The position numbers were made by a program, and so were the translations under genes. Positions 18,648 to 27,551 of a stretch of DNA of 64,000 nt are shown here, one piece after another. Location: contig NZ_BMHV01000002.1 in the NCBI RefSeq assembly GCF_014641495.1, positions 62,001 through 126,000 on the forward strand. Reading direction: 5' to 3'. How positions within the stretch are numbered: position 1 is the first letter of the stretch; every line of letters begins with the position of its first letter. Source of the stretch: Terasakiella brassicae. GTDB lineage: Bacteria; Pseudomonadota; Alphaproteobacteria; Rhodospirillales; Terasakiellaceae. Under the pieces are notes generated by a model. The model worked only from the letters and a program-made list of their open reading frames with translations, did no database searches and was not told the DNA's origin.

Positions 18648-19829
18648 TCAACTGCCGCTCAGTTCTTTCACTTTATTGCGGGCTTCAAGGGCTTTGTCTT
18701 TTTCACCCAAAACCATATAAACCTTGGCCAGACGTTTCCAGCCTTCAATATCGTTCGGGTTTTCCTTTAGACGATCGGCAAGTTTTTCCACCATCCCCCG
18801 GATCATTTCTTCGCGTTCTTCCGGTGTCATTTCCGATGCGGCTTCCATATCTGCCTGACTTGGCCCGGAAGTTTGCGAGGCTTGTTCTTGGCGTTGTTTC
18901 TTTTCTTCTTCCCATTGTAGTTCAAATTGCTTGGAAAGAACCAAAGCTTGCGCGCTTGGTTTAAAATCATCACGGTTTAGATTACCGGCCTTTGCTGCCA
19001 TATCAATCTGTTCATTGACTTGCGCCAACCAACCGATCTCTTTCGGGGCCATTGCCGCCAGATCGGTCCATTCTTGGATCGCGCCTGCATAATCCTGTGT
19101 TTTCATCTTGGCAAAACCAAGATAGAAACGCGCCTTCATTTGGCTTGGATCATTGTCCACAGCCTCTTTTAACGCAGAAAATGTTTCATCATCCACCTGA
19201 CCTTCGCTGGCATAAATCTTACTTTCTGCAAAATCAGCCAAGACACTGGGATGACGCTCAGACGCTTTCACCGCACTGCGATACGCATCAACGGCTTCAG
19301 CCGGACGACCGGTTAAACGCAGGGTACGGCCCAACAGCATCCAGCCATCCACATCACCCGGTTCATCTTCCAGATGTTTTTTCAATTGTGCGATTTCTGC
19401 CGCCATCCCTTCAGAACTTGCCATTTGGCGTTCTTTTTGCAAATCGCGTGACGCAAAGGGCACATCCTCATACCCGGGCATTCCGATTTTCAGATAAAGC
19501 GCCAAGGAACCTGCGACAAGACCAAGGCCAATCACCGTGCTGACAATCAAAGTCCCCGCACCAATTTTTTGACCGCTAATCGTCGTTTTTCCCCGTTTTT
19601 CATCTGCCGCCAACAAACGGCGCTGAATTTCCACACGCGCGGTTTCAGCTTCTGCCTGATTGATCAGGCCGCGTTCCAAATCCCGATCCAGTTCTTTCAA
19701 CTGATCTTTAAAAACGTTCAGCTCATAATCGGCGCGTTCGCCTTCTTCCTTATTTTTCCGCCACAAAGGGGCGGCCAAAAGAAAAAGGGTGATTGCACTC
19801 AAAACGGCAACCGCAATCCAAAAACTCAT
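18648..19829 (-). CDS. ccmI: Cytochrome c maturation protein CcmI
   Basis: A 393-residue CcmI/CycH, which chaperones apocytochrome c to the heme ligation complex. Two N-terminal transmembrane helices (about residues 3-22 and 92-113) flank a cytoplasmic leucine-zipper-like segment (LKELDRDLERGLINQAEAE). The periplasmic part carries TPR repeats (GWMLLGRTLRLTGRPAEAVDAY; KARFYLGFAKMKTQDYAGAI; GWKRLAKVYMVLGEKDKAL). It is the last gene of the ccm operon, overlapping ccmH by 4 bases (ATGA). Confidence 0.95.
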   Translation of the reverse strand: MSFWIAVAVLSAITLFLLAAPLWRKNKEEGERADYELNVFKDQLKELDRDLERGLINQAEAETARVEIQRRLLAADEKRGKTTISGQKIGAGTLIVSTVIGLGLVAGSLALYLKIGMPGYEDVPFASRDLQKERQMASSEGMAAEIAQLKKHLEDEPGDVDGWMLLGRTLRLTGRPAEAVDAYRSAVKASERHPSVLADFAESKIYASEGQVDDETFSALKEAVDNDPSQMKARFYLGFAKMKTQDYAGAIQEWTDLAAMAPKEIGWLAQVNEQIDMAAKAGNLNRDDFKPSAQALVLSKQFELQWEEEKKQRQEQASQTSGPSQADMEAASEMTPEEREEMIRGMVEKLADRLKENPNDIEGWKRLAKVYMVLGEKDKALEARNKVKELSGS

Positions 19830-20311
19830 TTATCGCTTCCTTCTTCTTTCATCAAGGCATCCAGTCGCGCCTGTTCCTGCGCAGTCAAAGGCACTGCGAC
19901 CCCTTGACCTTGTGCAGCTTGCGCACTGCGGCGGCGGTAATAAAACACAATTCCCACCAGTCCGATAACAACCATCAAGGCCGGGCCAAACCACAGCACC
20001 ATCGTTTTGGCCTTCACCGGTGGCTTCAACAAAACAAAATCACCGTAACGCGAGACCAGATAATCTTTGACTTCCTGATTGCTATCACCTTGCGCAATCC
20101 GGTCACGCACCAAAACACGCATTTTCTTGGCAATGCCGGAATTGGAATCATCAATTGACTGGTTTTGACAAACAACACAGCGTAAATCTTGTGAGACTTC
20201 ACGCGCACGCGCTTCAAGAACCGGGTCATCCATAATCTCGTCCGGTTCCACCGCAGACACCTGCACCGTCCAGACAAACAGGGCAGCCCATAAAATCAGC
20301 CAAAATCTCAT
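19826..20311 (-). CDS. ccmH: Cytochrome c maturation protein CcmH
   Basis: A 161-residue CcmH/CycL. After a signal peptide, the thiol motif LRCVVCQ (cysteines 45 and 48) identifies it as the periplasmic oxidoreductase that keeps the CXXCH cysteines of apocytochrome c reduced for heme attachment. A single transmembrane helix near residues 103-124 anchors it, with a short cytoplasmic tail. This is the short, one-domain form, with TPR functions provided separately by CcmI. It overlaps ccmG and ccmI by 4 bases each. Confidence 0.95.
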   Translation of the reverse strand: MRFWLILWAALFVWTVQVSAVEPDEIMDDPVLEARAREVSQDLRCVVCQNQSIDDSNSGIAKKMRVLVRDRIAQGDSNQEVKDYLVSRYGDFVLLKPPVKAKTMVLWFGPALMVVIGLVGIVFYYRRRSAQAAQGQGVAVPLTAQEQARLDALMKEEGSDK

Positions 20312-20850
20312 TGTTTGCGCAGCTCCTCAATCAAAGGCAGCAGGGTATCGTTCCACGCCTGTGGGGAAATCGGGCCGAGGAATTTGTAACGGATCACCCC
20401 TTGCTTATCGACGACGAAGGTTTCCGGTGCCCCGGTAATGCCCCAGTCAATAATGGTTTCGCCCGTGTCGTCCACACCGATTTTTGTGTAAGGATCACCA
20501 TGACGGGCCAACCAACGCACCACGTCATTGGGGTTTTTCTCGTCCCAATCCACACCGTACACCGGGATCACGTTGTCACGCTTTAATTTCACGAGGAAAG
20601 GATGTTCCTGCAAACAGGCCACACACCACGATCCAAAGAAATTAACCAACGAGACTTTGCCTTTCACATCTTCGGCACTTAAACCTTCTTCACGGCCTTT
20701 AACCGGAACCAGTTTAAATTCCCCCATCGGCTGATTGAGCAAAACATCCGTATCCAGCTTGGACGGGTCTTTTGTCAAACCAATGGCAAAATAAATGGCA
20801 AGGACAACAAACCCGATTAACGGGATTAAAAAGAAGATACGCGAATTCAT
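20308..20850 (-). CDS. ccmG: Thiol:disulfide interchange protein CcmG/DsbE
   Basis: A 180-residue membrane-anchored thioredoxin-like protein. The N-terminal helix (about residues 5-25) holds it in the inner membrane; the periplasmic thioredoxin fold has the active site WCVAC (cysteines 76 and 79) and the cis-proline segment GAPETFVVD. It passes electrons to the CcmH/apocytochrome thiols. It overlaps its neighbours by 4 bases on both sides, so the operon is translationally coupled here. Confidence 0.96.
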   Translation of the reverse strand: MNSRIFFLIPLIGFVVLAIYFAIGLTKDPSKLDTDVLLNQPMGEFKLVPVKGREEGLSAEDVKGKVSLVNFFGSWCVACLQEHPFLVKLKRDNVIPVYGVDWDEKNPNDVVRWLARHGDPYTKIGVDDTGETIIDWGITGAPETFVVDKQGVIRYKFLGPISPQAWNDTLLPLIEELRKQ

Positions 20851-22835
20851 GCTTTTGCTCCCTCGGCTATTGCTTTGTTCGCCAATGCAGAACGTTTAGG
20901 TGCCCCTACACGGTGACGACGATCAGACAGACTGACCAAACCGCCCAGTGTCAACAAGCCACAACCAGCCCATAACCATGCAATCAGCGGGTTCCAGTAC
21001 AGGCGTGTTACATAGCCATCACCGGATTTATCCCCGACCACGGCATAAAGGTCCCCCAAAAACATCGGGTAAATTGCAGCTTCTGTCGTCGGCATACCAC
21101 CGGTATCATATTCACGTTTTTCCGCCTGCAACGTTGTAATGAATTCACCATCTTTATGAACCGTAAACGTCCCTTCCAGCGCATCATAGTTCGGCCCGCG
21201 AATATCGCGCACCCCTTCGAAAGTGTATGTAAAGCCCGCAACATCCAGTTTGTCGCCAAAGTTCATCACTTGAATTTTTTCGACTTTCCAGTTTCCGGCC
21301 CCCGTCATCCCGGCAATGGCAATCGCCAGACCAAGGTGGGCAATCGTCATGCCCCATGTTGCGCGGGGTTGACGCGCCAACCGTTTCAGGCTTTGTCCAA
21401 AGGGTGTTTTACCCAGCTTGATCCGGTCAGCCACATCCCAAAGGGTACCAACCGCCAACCATGTGGCAAGGCCCATACCGAAATAGCCCCCCCAGCCTTC
21501 TTCGCCTTTCAGGATAAAGGTCAGGATAACAGCAACCAGTGTCGCCCCGTAAACAAGATACATACGGTTGAGAATACCCTTGGCATCCGCGCGTTTCCAC
21601 GACATCAAGGGACCCAACGCCATCAAAATGACCAGCGGAGTCATAATCGGAATAAAGACGCGGTTATAAAACGGTGCACCGACCGATACCTTGCCCGCAT
21701 CAATGACATCAATAAACAGCGGATAAAGTGTTCCCAGCAAAACCACGCCGGTCGCCGTTGTCAAAATCCAGTTATTGAACAGCAAGGCCCCTTCGCGTGA
21801 CACAGGTTTAAACAACCCGCCGCCCACAAGGCTCGGCCCTCGCACCGCATAAAGGGCGAACGAACCACCAATTGCGATAATCAGCAAAATCAGGATAAAG
21901 ACCCCGCGTTCCGGGTCCGTTGCAAAGGCATGAACTGATGTCAGAACACCGGACCGTACAAGAAACGTTCCCAACAAAGACAGGCCAAAAGCAATAATCG
22001 CCAGGAAAATGGTCCAGCTTTTTAACGCATCGCGTTTTTCTACCACGATAGCCGAATGTAACAAGGCCGTTCCAGCCAACCACGGCATAAAGGATGCGTT
22101 TTCAACTGGATCCCAGAACCACCAGCCCCCCCAGCCAAGCTCGTAATAGGCCCACCAGGACCCCAGCGCAATCCCCACGGTCAGGAAGACCCAGGCCGCC
22201 AACGTCCACGGACGCACCCAGCGCGCCCAGCTTGCATCCACACGCCCTTCAATCAGGGCCGCAATGGCAAAGCTATAGGCAATGGAGAACCCCACATACC
22301 CCAAATACAGAAACGGCGGGTGGAATGCCAGCCCCGGGTCCTGCAACAACGGGTTCAGGCTTTGACCGTTTGCAGGCACATCAAGCAAACGTTCAAACGG
22401 GTTGGAGGTAAACAGAATAAACATCAGAAAACCGACAGTAACCAAAGACTGCACCGCCAATGTGCGGTTTTTCAACCCACTGGGCAGATTGCGCCCAAAG
22501 ACCTGAACGGCACAACCGAATGTCGCCAGAATCAGGACCCATAACAGCATGGATCCTTCGTGGTTCCCCCAGACACCGGAAATCTTATAAAGCAAAGGTT
22601 TGTCGGTATGAGAGTTTTTCGCCACGTTCAAAACCGAGAAATCCGAGGTCACAAACGCATGCGTCAGAGCCGCAAAAGCCGTCGCGATCAAGATAAACTG
22701 CGCGATGGAGGCCGGGCCTGCAATATTCATCCAGCGCCGATTGCCCATCGGACCTGCCGCCAAGGGGACGACACCTTGGACCACGGCAACAAACAGTGCC
22801 ATGATCAACGCAAAATGTCCTATTTCTGCATACAT
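20847..22835 (-). CDS. ccmF: Heme lyase subunit CcmF
   Basis: A 662-residue polytopic membrane protein, the core of the cytochrome c heme lyase. The tryptophan-rich heme-handling motif reads GWGGWWFWDPVENASFMPW, and conserved periplasmic histidines are present (for example in LAFHPPFLYLGY). It should receive heme from CcmE and join it to apocytochrome with CcmH and CcmI. Length is normal. The gene starts 1 base after ccmE stops and overlaps ccmG by 4 bases. Confidence 0.97.
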   Translation of the reverse strand: MYAEIGHFALIMALFVAVVQGVVPLAAGPMGNRRWMNIAGPASIAQFILIATAFAALTHAFVTSDFSVLNVAKNSHTDKPLLYKISGVWGNHEGSMLLWVLILATFGCAVQVFGRNLPSGLKNRTLAVQSLVTVGFLMFILFTSNPFERLLDVPANGQSLNPLLQDPGLAFHPPFLYLGYVGFSIAYSFAIAALIEGRVDASWARWVRPWTLAAWVFLTVGIALGSWWAYYELGWGGWWFWDPVENASFMPWLAGTALLHSAIVVEKRDALKSWTIFLAIIAFGLSLLGTFLVRSGVLTSVHAFATDPERGVFILILLIIAIGGSFALYAVRGPSLVGGGLFKPVSREGALLFNNWILTTATGVVLLGTLYPLFIDVIDAGKVSVGAPFYNRVFIPIMTPLVILMALGPLMSWKRADAKGILNRMYLVYGATLVAVILTFILKGEEGWGGYFGMGLATWLAVGTLWDVADRIKLGKTPFGQSLKRLARQPRATWGMTIAHLGLAIAIAGMTGAGNWKVEKIQVMNFGDKLDVAGFTYTFEGVRDIRGPNYDALEGTFTVHKDGEFITTLQAEKREYDTGGMPTTEAAIYPMFLGDLYAVVGDKSGDGYVTRLYWNPLIAWLWAGCGLLTLGGLVSLSDRRHRVGAPKRSALANKAIAEGAKA

Positions 22836-22836
22836 G

Positions 22837-23331
22837 TTATTTGTCTTTCAGTTCGTCGGGAACATGACCTTGTTTCAAGGCCTCTGTAATCGGCTGGCCT
22901 TCTTCCCATTTGCCGGATTTTTTCAGTGCATCGGCAACTTCGGGCGGCATATAATTTTCATCGTGTTTGGCGAGAACTTCATCGGCAACCAAAACATCGT
23001 TTTGGAAATAGCCTTCCGCCACAACACCTTGGCCTTCGCGGAACAAATCCGGTAACAGACCTTTATAATGAACCGGGATTGTATTGGCCATGTCCGTCAC
23101 CACGAAAATATTGGTGACACCATCGGCTGCTTTTTCAACAGAGCCAGCTTCAACCAATCCGCCGATTCGAATGCGGCGATCGGGTTCAATTTTTCCTTTT
23201 TCAATGACTTCGGTCGGGCTAAAGAAAAAGACGATATCATCTTCCAAAGCGGCCAGCACAAGGGCAGCAATCGCCCCCAATGCACACAGGCCCACCAGCG
23301 CGATATAAAGGCGACGCGTTTTCTTTTTCAT
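22837..23331 (-). CDS. ccmE: Heme chaperone CcmE
   Basis: A 164-residue periplasmic heme chaperone anchored by one N-terminal helix (about residues 8-28). The heme-binding histidine lies in KHDENY (His123), with the nearby tyrosine also conserved. The beta-barrel OB-fold precedes it (RIRIGGLVEAGSVEK, VHYKGLLPDLFREGQGVVAEG). It carries heme from the CcmC side to CcmF. It overlaps ccmD by 4 bases. Confidence 0.97.
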   Translation of the reverse strand: MKKKTRRLYIALVGLCALGAIAALVLAALEDDIVFFFSPTEVIEKGKIEPDRRIRIGGLVEAGSVEKAADGVTNIFVVTDMANTIPVHYKGLLPDLFREGQGVVAEGYFQNDVLVADEVLAKHDENYMPPEVADALKKSGKWEEGQPITEALKQGHVPDELKDK

Positions 23332-23498
23332 GCGTTTTTCCCTTCGCTTGTCATTTGTTCCATGATCGAGAGGTCTTTCTTACTTTTGGCCAATGCCTTG
23401 ACACTGGTCATCAACAGGCCAATCAACAAAACAGCAGCCAATCCGTAACAAGGCCAGATGTATATGCCGTGACCGCCCATTTCAAAAAATTCGTTCAT
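23328..23498 (-). CDS. ccmD: Heme exporter protein CcmD
   Basis: A 56-residue single-span membrane protein. It begins MNEFFEMGGHGIYIWPCYG, which matches the usual CcmD opening (aromatic and GG/HxxY region), has one helix (about residues 16-37) and a basic cytoplasmic tail. CcmD stabilises the CcmABC complex and promotes release of heme-loaded CcmE. A strong GGGGAGGGG precedes the ATG. It sits between ccmC (18-base gap) and ccmE (4-base overlap), the expected position. Confidence 0.93.
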   Translation of the reverse strand: MNEFFEMGGHGIYIWPCYGLAAVLLIGLLMTSVKALAKSKKDLSIMEQMTSEGKNA

Positions 23499-23516
23499 TT
23501 TGTCCCCTCCCCTCTA

Positions 23517-24248
23517 TCAGCCGTGCACGTGACGCAAACGCAAGGCGCGCACTTTGGATGAGATAATTTCGCTGCGCATACGGATAAACAGGACCAGCGT
23601 GAAATATCCGGTAAAACACAAAAACATCAGCCCCAGCGGGATCAACATATCCGGGTGAATCGCCGGACCACCCGCCTTGACCAAGGACGCCGGTTGATGC
23701 AACGTGTTCCACCAATCCACAGAAAACTTGATAATCGGGATATTGATCACGCCGACCAAACACAGAATTCCGGCTGATTTCGTACCGCGTGCCGGATCAT
23801 CAAAGGCGTTTAACAATGCCATATGCCCCATATAGAGGAACAACAAAAGCAATTCAGAGGTCAAACGCGCATCCCACACCCACCATGTTCCCCACATGGG
23901 TTTTCCCCAGAAAGACCCGGTGAATAACGCCAAAAAGGTAAAGGCCGCCCCGATCGGTGACATGCATTTTGCCGCCAAGTCAGACAACGGGTGTTTCCAG
24001 ATCAATCCCATTGCGGACGCCACCGCCATGGAAATGTAAATAATCATCGACATACTGGCCGCTGGCACATGGATATACATGATACGCACAGTTTCGCCCT
24101 GTTGATAATCCGTCGGCGAATCGAACAGGGCAAAATATAGCCCCGCTGCCGTTGTGATGATCGTGATACCAATCACCCAAGGCAATAAAAGGCCGGAAAG
24201 CCACATAAAGCGTTTCGGGTTTGCAAAAGCGTTGATGTTAAAAGCCAT
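23517..24248 (-). CDS. ccmC: Heme exporter/handling protein CcmC
   Basis: A 243-residue protein with six transmembrane helices. The heme-handling WWD motif is WGTWWVWDARLTSELLLL, and conserved histidines occur in the periplasmic loops (YIHVPAAS; NTLHQPAS). It loads heme onto CcmE. It is the first gene of the operon here; ccmA and ccmB, which encode the ABC transporter partners, are not next to it and must be elsewhere if present. Confidence 0.97.
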   Translation of the reverse strand: MAFNINAFANPKRFMWLSGLLLPWVIGITIITTAAGLYFALFDSPTDYQQGETVRIMYIHVPAASMSMIIYISMAVASAMGLIWKHPLSDLAAKCMSPIGAAFTFLALFTGSFWGKPMWGTWWVWDARLTSELLLLFLYMGHMALLNAFDDPARGTKSAGILCLVGVINIPIIKFSVDWWNTLHQPASLVKAGGPAIHPDMLIPLGLMFLCFTGYFTLVLFIRMRSEIISSKVRALRLRHVHG

Positions 24249-24380
24249 CGTTTTCGGGTCCTGATCCCTACGTGTTTTATTCGCATTGCACGCTTTATGG
24301 CCTTTAAGTTAGGCACCATTAAGGCAAAGTTGACCACATAGAGCCATATTTCGCGCGTGTTTCGAACCATTCGCAACTTC

Positions 24381-24419
24381 CAAAACAAAAGCCCCTCATT
24401 CAGGCTCGAATGAGGGGCC
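24381..24419 (-). terminator. Rho-independent terminator of the enoyl-CoA hydratase gene
   Basis: A perfect 11-bp stem, GCCCCTCATTC (24391-24401) with GAATGAGGGGC (24408-24418), followed on the minus strand by TTTTGTTTTG. Confidence 0.88.
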
Positions 24420-24437
24420 CTATTAATAAGTGTGGAT

Positions 24438-25241
24438 TTATCTCTTCATCATTGCGATCATTTTTTCAACCGCTTCCATATGTTCATCGGAATTATGACA
24501 CATCCCCTGAAAACAGGCACAAAGATCAAGAAAGTCCTGCAATTCCATACGTTGTCCCATTTTCATCAAACGCTTGGTGAACCGCAGGGCTTGCGGTGGT
24601 TTTTTCGCCATTTGGTTGGCTAAATCCTGTGCGGCCTCCATTAATTTATCCGGCTCAACCACCTGAAGTACAATCCCGAGGTCCAGGGCTTCCTGCGCGT
24701 CAATTACTCGTCCGGTGAAGGTCAGTTCTGCCGCTTTTTGATATCCGATCAGGCGTTGCAGAAAATAAGCCCCGCCGTCCCCCGGAATAATGCCCAAATT
24801 TACAAAGGTCTCCCCAAACTTGGCTTTACTTGAAGCCACACGTAAGTCTGCCATATTGGCAAGATCAAATCCGGCCCCCACCGCCGGACCGTTGACGGCC
24901 GCGATAATCGGAACTTCACATTTATTCATCGCCACCGGAATACGTTGGATACCTTGGCGATAACGGGTTTGGACCTCTTCCACATTCCCGGCAAAATCAC
25001 CGCCACGTTCCTGCATATCCTTGATATTGCCCCCTGCACTGAAGGCGGCCCCATCGCCTGTTATAATCAGAACACTGACATGATCAGCCGCTTTATTCAC
25101 CCAATCCAATGACGTAATGATATCTTCAATCAAGGCGGTCCCTGTCAGAGCATTGCGCACATCATTGCGCATGAAAGTCAGGGTCGCGACACGGTTTTCA
25201 ACACGTAAATCGGCATCTTGCAGTTTGGGCATATCAGACAC
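24438..25241 (-). CDS. Enoyl-CoA hydratase/isomerase family protein
   Basis: A 267-residue crotonase-fold enzyme. The two oxyanion-hole segments are visible (FSAGGNIKDM and NGPAVGAGFDLANMADLR), and the catalytic region GETFVNLGIIPGDGG has Glu/Asp at usual positions. It probably hydrates or isomerises a trans-2-enoyl-CoA in fatty acid or amino acid breakdown; the exact substrate cannot be assigned. The GTG start is chosen because AGAGGAA is spaced about 9 bases from it and 18 from the next ATG. It appears to be a single-gene unit with its own terminator. Confidence 0.88.
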   Translation of the reverse strand: MSDMPKLQDADLRVENRVATLTFMRNDVRNALTGTALIEDIITSLDWVNKAADHVSVLIITGDGAAFSAGGNIKDMQERGGDFAGNVEEVQTRYRQGIQRIPVAMNKCEVPIIAAVNGPAVGAGFDLANMADLRVASSKAKFGETFVNLGIIPGDGGAYFLQRLIGYQKAAELTFTGRVIDAQEALDLGIVLQVVEPDKLMEAAQDLANQMAKKPPQALRFTKRLMKMGQRMELQDFLDLCACFQGMCHNSDEHMEAVEKMIAMMKR

Positions 25242-25439
25242 GGATCAATTCCTCTTTTTAAACAAAAAAAATGCGGCACACCTCGGTCTGGGGACGTTAG
25301 GGGCCGCATATAGTTTTCCTCACACCTCTAGGGAGTGCAAGAGTCTTTTCAGAAGTCACCTTATACAGAATGTTCGCTTTCCAAACATTTAAAGAATTGT
25401 AAAAGATTGTCAGCCTGCAAATGTTTCATAAAAAAGCCA

Positions 25440-25481
25440 TTGACAAACCCGTTTAATTATCGCAATTAATAATCATTCGCA
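25440..25481 (+). promoter_or_regulatory. Promoter with possible Fur-type box
   Basis: TTGACA at 25440-25445 is a consensus -35 element; 17 bases later CAATTA/TAATAA can serve as -10. Overlapping it is an AT-rich imperfect palindrome (25460-25481) whose centre, read on the minus strand, is AATGATTATTAATT, resembling half-sites of Fur boxes. Iron control of the downstream gene is a hypothesis. Confidence 0.4.
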
Positions 25482-25501
25482 TAAATAAACGGGTGCCAAT
25501 C

Positions 25502-26086
25502 ATGTCCTTCCTGCAAAACCTCCATCATCGTCTGGAAATTCTGGAAATGAATGATATTTCCGATCTCTGCGTTCTCGGTTTTTTGTTTGACGATGCCCGC
25601 AATCTTAATGGCTTGCTGGCTGCTATTCGCATGCTCGATATACCCACATGGCAACCAACACTCGAAGTTATTGAGACCACACTTGAACGATTGCTGGACA
25701 GTGCGGCTGTCGTCAAACTGCAAGCCGGGAACGAGATTTATTTTTCCATCACGGGCGTTGGCATCCGTCATTTTTTTACCCTTATGAAACGCCCGATGCC
25801 CACCAATCAACGTATGCGAGATACCACTTTATCTTTAAAATCCGCCTTCGTCGAAAATTTACCGCAACCCATTTGCACCAAAGTTGTCGAGGAACTCATC
25901 GGTTTTTACAACTGCCAACTGAACTGCCTTGAAAACCAATGCACCAATTGCCCTTTAAAATCCCAACGGGCCCAAATCCAAAACGACAGACAACTTTTTC
26001 ATATACAACAGGAACTGGAATGGCTCGGTCGCATGACGCGAAACCTCAGCCTACCGAAAGCCTATCCTTTTCAGAGCGTGTCTTAA
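25502..26086 (+). CDS. PadR-like winged-helix protein with C-terminal cysteine cluster
   Basis: A 194-residue protein. Residues 15-95 resemble a PadR-type winged helix (LCVLGFLFDDARNLNGLLAA; TTLERLLDSAAVVK; YFSITGVGIRHF). The C-terminal part has C138-x3-C142-x4-C147-x2-C150 (plus C125), a spacing that could bind zinc or an iron-sulfur cluster. A metal-responsive regulator is one reading, strengthened by the Fur-like box upstream, but I do not recognise a named family. The ATG at 25502 is preferred over GTG at 25493 because GGG sits at the right distance. Confidence 0.55.
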   Translation: MSFLQNLHHRLEILEMNDISDLCVLGFLFDDARNLNGLLAAIRMLDIPTWQPTLEVIETTLERLLDSAAVVKLQAGNEIYFSITGVGIRHFFTLMKRPMPTNQRMRDTTLSLKSAFVENLPQPICTKVVEELIGFYNCQLNCLENQCTNCPLKSQRAQIQNDRQLFHIQQELEWLGRMTRNLSLPKAYPFQSVS

Positions 26087-26121
26087 CAAAAGGGGAAGAA
26101 AACGACCCTGCTTCTTCCCCT
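26084..26121 (-). terminator. Terminator for the lipoprotein gene at 26136
   Basis: AGGGGAAGAA (26091-26100) pairs perfectly with TTCTTCCCCT (26112-26121); on the minus strand it is followed by TTTTGTT. It overlaps the stop codon of the converging PadR-like gene. Confidence 0.75.
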
Positions 26122-26135
26122 CCCTGACGATTAAA

Positions 26136-26636
26136 TCAAGATCCCTTAATCGTTTGCCATGTCAGTTCAGCAAACTTCGCATACAGCCAGTCCATACGCA
26201 TCCCATCTTGTCCTCCAATGAGACCTCCAGCAGCGTAACTCGCATCAACATCGAATTTATTTATGATCTGATTATTTGCATCCAGCAACGTGACCGTTCC
26301 TTCAATTGTGTCAGACCCCGCCAAAAATCCTAATAAAACGGCAGCCCCTTGCGAGCGTAAATTCACATTTTTCAAATCTACTCGAAGTGCTGTTTTTTGC
26401 CCATCAGATATCAAACCTTGCTCTTTTAAAGCATTCTCCAATGTTGTCTTAAACGCCTGTGCGTTAAAAGACCCTTCATCAGAAACTTTTGCCTGCTCAA
26501 GAGAAATTGTAACCGTACTGTATTGCTCGCCATTATATTTATAAGAGCTATTTTCCGGCATCGTTTTAACCGTACCGGAACAAGCTGATATCAGTGAGAC
26601 AAGACCCAATACAGCAACAACTTTAATAAAATTCAT
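26136..26636 (-). CDS. Putative DUF4410-like lipoprotein
   Basis: A 166-residue lipoprotein. The signal peptide ends with the lipobox ISAC (Cys19). The mature part has alternating strands and helices; GFLAGSDTIEGTVTLLDANNQIINKFDVDA followed by a helix-rich end resembles DUF4410-type lipoproteins, whose role is unknown. Absence of Asp at position +2 (CSGTV) favours an outer-membrane location. It is alone on its strand between a convergent regulator gene and the GST gene. Confidence 0.65.
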   Translation of the reverse strand: MNFIKVVAVLGLVSLISACSGTVKTMPENSSYKYNGEQYSTVTISLEQAKVSDEGSFNAQAFKTTLENALKEQGLISDGQKTALRVDLKNVNLRSQGAAVLLGFLAGSDTIEGTVTLLDANNQIINKFDVDASYAAGGLIGGQDGMRMDWLYAKFAELTWQTIKGS

Positions 26637-26701
26637 TCCACTTCCCCATTTCTAAAAAGAAGTAAAATATATAAGTAATTTTACCTATAGTAAACAGGTT
26701 G

Positions 26702-27370
26702 TTAAAAATCCAGATCGGCGTAATGGCGGGCGGCGGGGATGCCGCTGACGCTGTCTTTTAGAATGTCACGCATGGAAGGCCGGGATTTAAAACGGGCATA
26801 CCAGGCTTGCGCGCCGGGATGGTCCGCCCAAGGGATATCGCCTAGATAATCCACCGCCGAAATATGTGCCGCCGCGCAGATATCTGCCAAAGACAGGTTT
26901 TCGCCCGCCAGCCAATTGCGTTGATCGCTGAGATAGCCGATATAATCCAAATGATAATGGACGTTTTGCTTACCAGCCCGAATAGCCCCCGAGTTTGGGG
27001 TTGCGCCCGCAATAAAACGTTTCGTAATCTTTTCCCCGACCAGATTGCGGGTTACTTCTTGTGCAAATTTTTTATCAAACCACGCCACAAGACGGCGCAC
27101 TTCGGCCCGTTGGTCCGGCGTGGTGCCCAACAGGTTATATTCTGGATAGACTTCTTCGAGATATTCGCAAATGGCATGGTCATCCCAGATGGGTTTACCT
27201 TCCGGTTCAACCAGAACCGGGACTTCGCCTGCCGGGTTTAGGGCCAAAAAAGTTTCTCGACGTTCCCAAACCGGTTCATGCACACAAGTAAACGCGAGTT
27301 TTTTTTCCGCAAGTAAAATACGGACCTTGCGCGAGAGGGCATCAAAGGGAAGGTGATAAAGTCGTCTCAT
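26702..27370 (-). CDS. Glutathione S-transferase family protein
   Basis: A 222-residue GST. The N-terminal thioredoxin-like domain (residues 1-77) includes SRKVRILLAEKKLAF and the glutathione-binding segment GEVPVLVEPEGKPIWDDHAICEYLEE with the conserved cis-Pro (VPVL). The C-terminal helical domain has LAGENLSLADICAAAHISAVDYLG, the usual N-capping box and hydrophobic staple. The substrate is unknown. The gene stands alone; upstream (27371-27517) I see no other gene. Confidence 0.9.
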   Translation of the reverse strand: MRRLYHLPFDALSRKVRILLAEKKLAFTCVHEPVWERRETFLALNPAGEVPVLVEPEGKPIWDDHAICEYLEEVYPEYNLLGTTPDQRAEVRRLVAWFDKKFAQEVTRNLVGEKITKRFIAGATPNSGAIRAGKQNVHYHLDYIGYLSDQRNWLAGENLSLADICAAAHISAVDYLGDIPWADHPGAQAWYARFKSRPSMRDILKDSVSGIPAARHYADLDF

Positions 27371-27517
27371 GCTCGTCTAGGGGGTTTATTGCACAGTAGA
27401 GAACTTGGGATAGCGAATTTCGCACCGCATTAAAAGAGCAAATACACCATACAGCTTAAAAAAGGTTATTTTCCACAAGGCAATCAACCACAGATAACAA
27501 ACTTAAACCTGAGAGTT

Positions 27518-27551
27518 AAAAAAAAGGCGAAGCTTTGTAAAAAGCTCCGCC
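27518..27551 (-). terminator. Strong terminator at the end of the gltB 3' segment
   Basis: On the minus strand GGCGGAGCTTT and AAAGCTTCGCC form an 11-bp stem with one mismatch, followed by eight T. It ends either the gltDB transcript or a separate small RNA. Confidence 0.9.
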
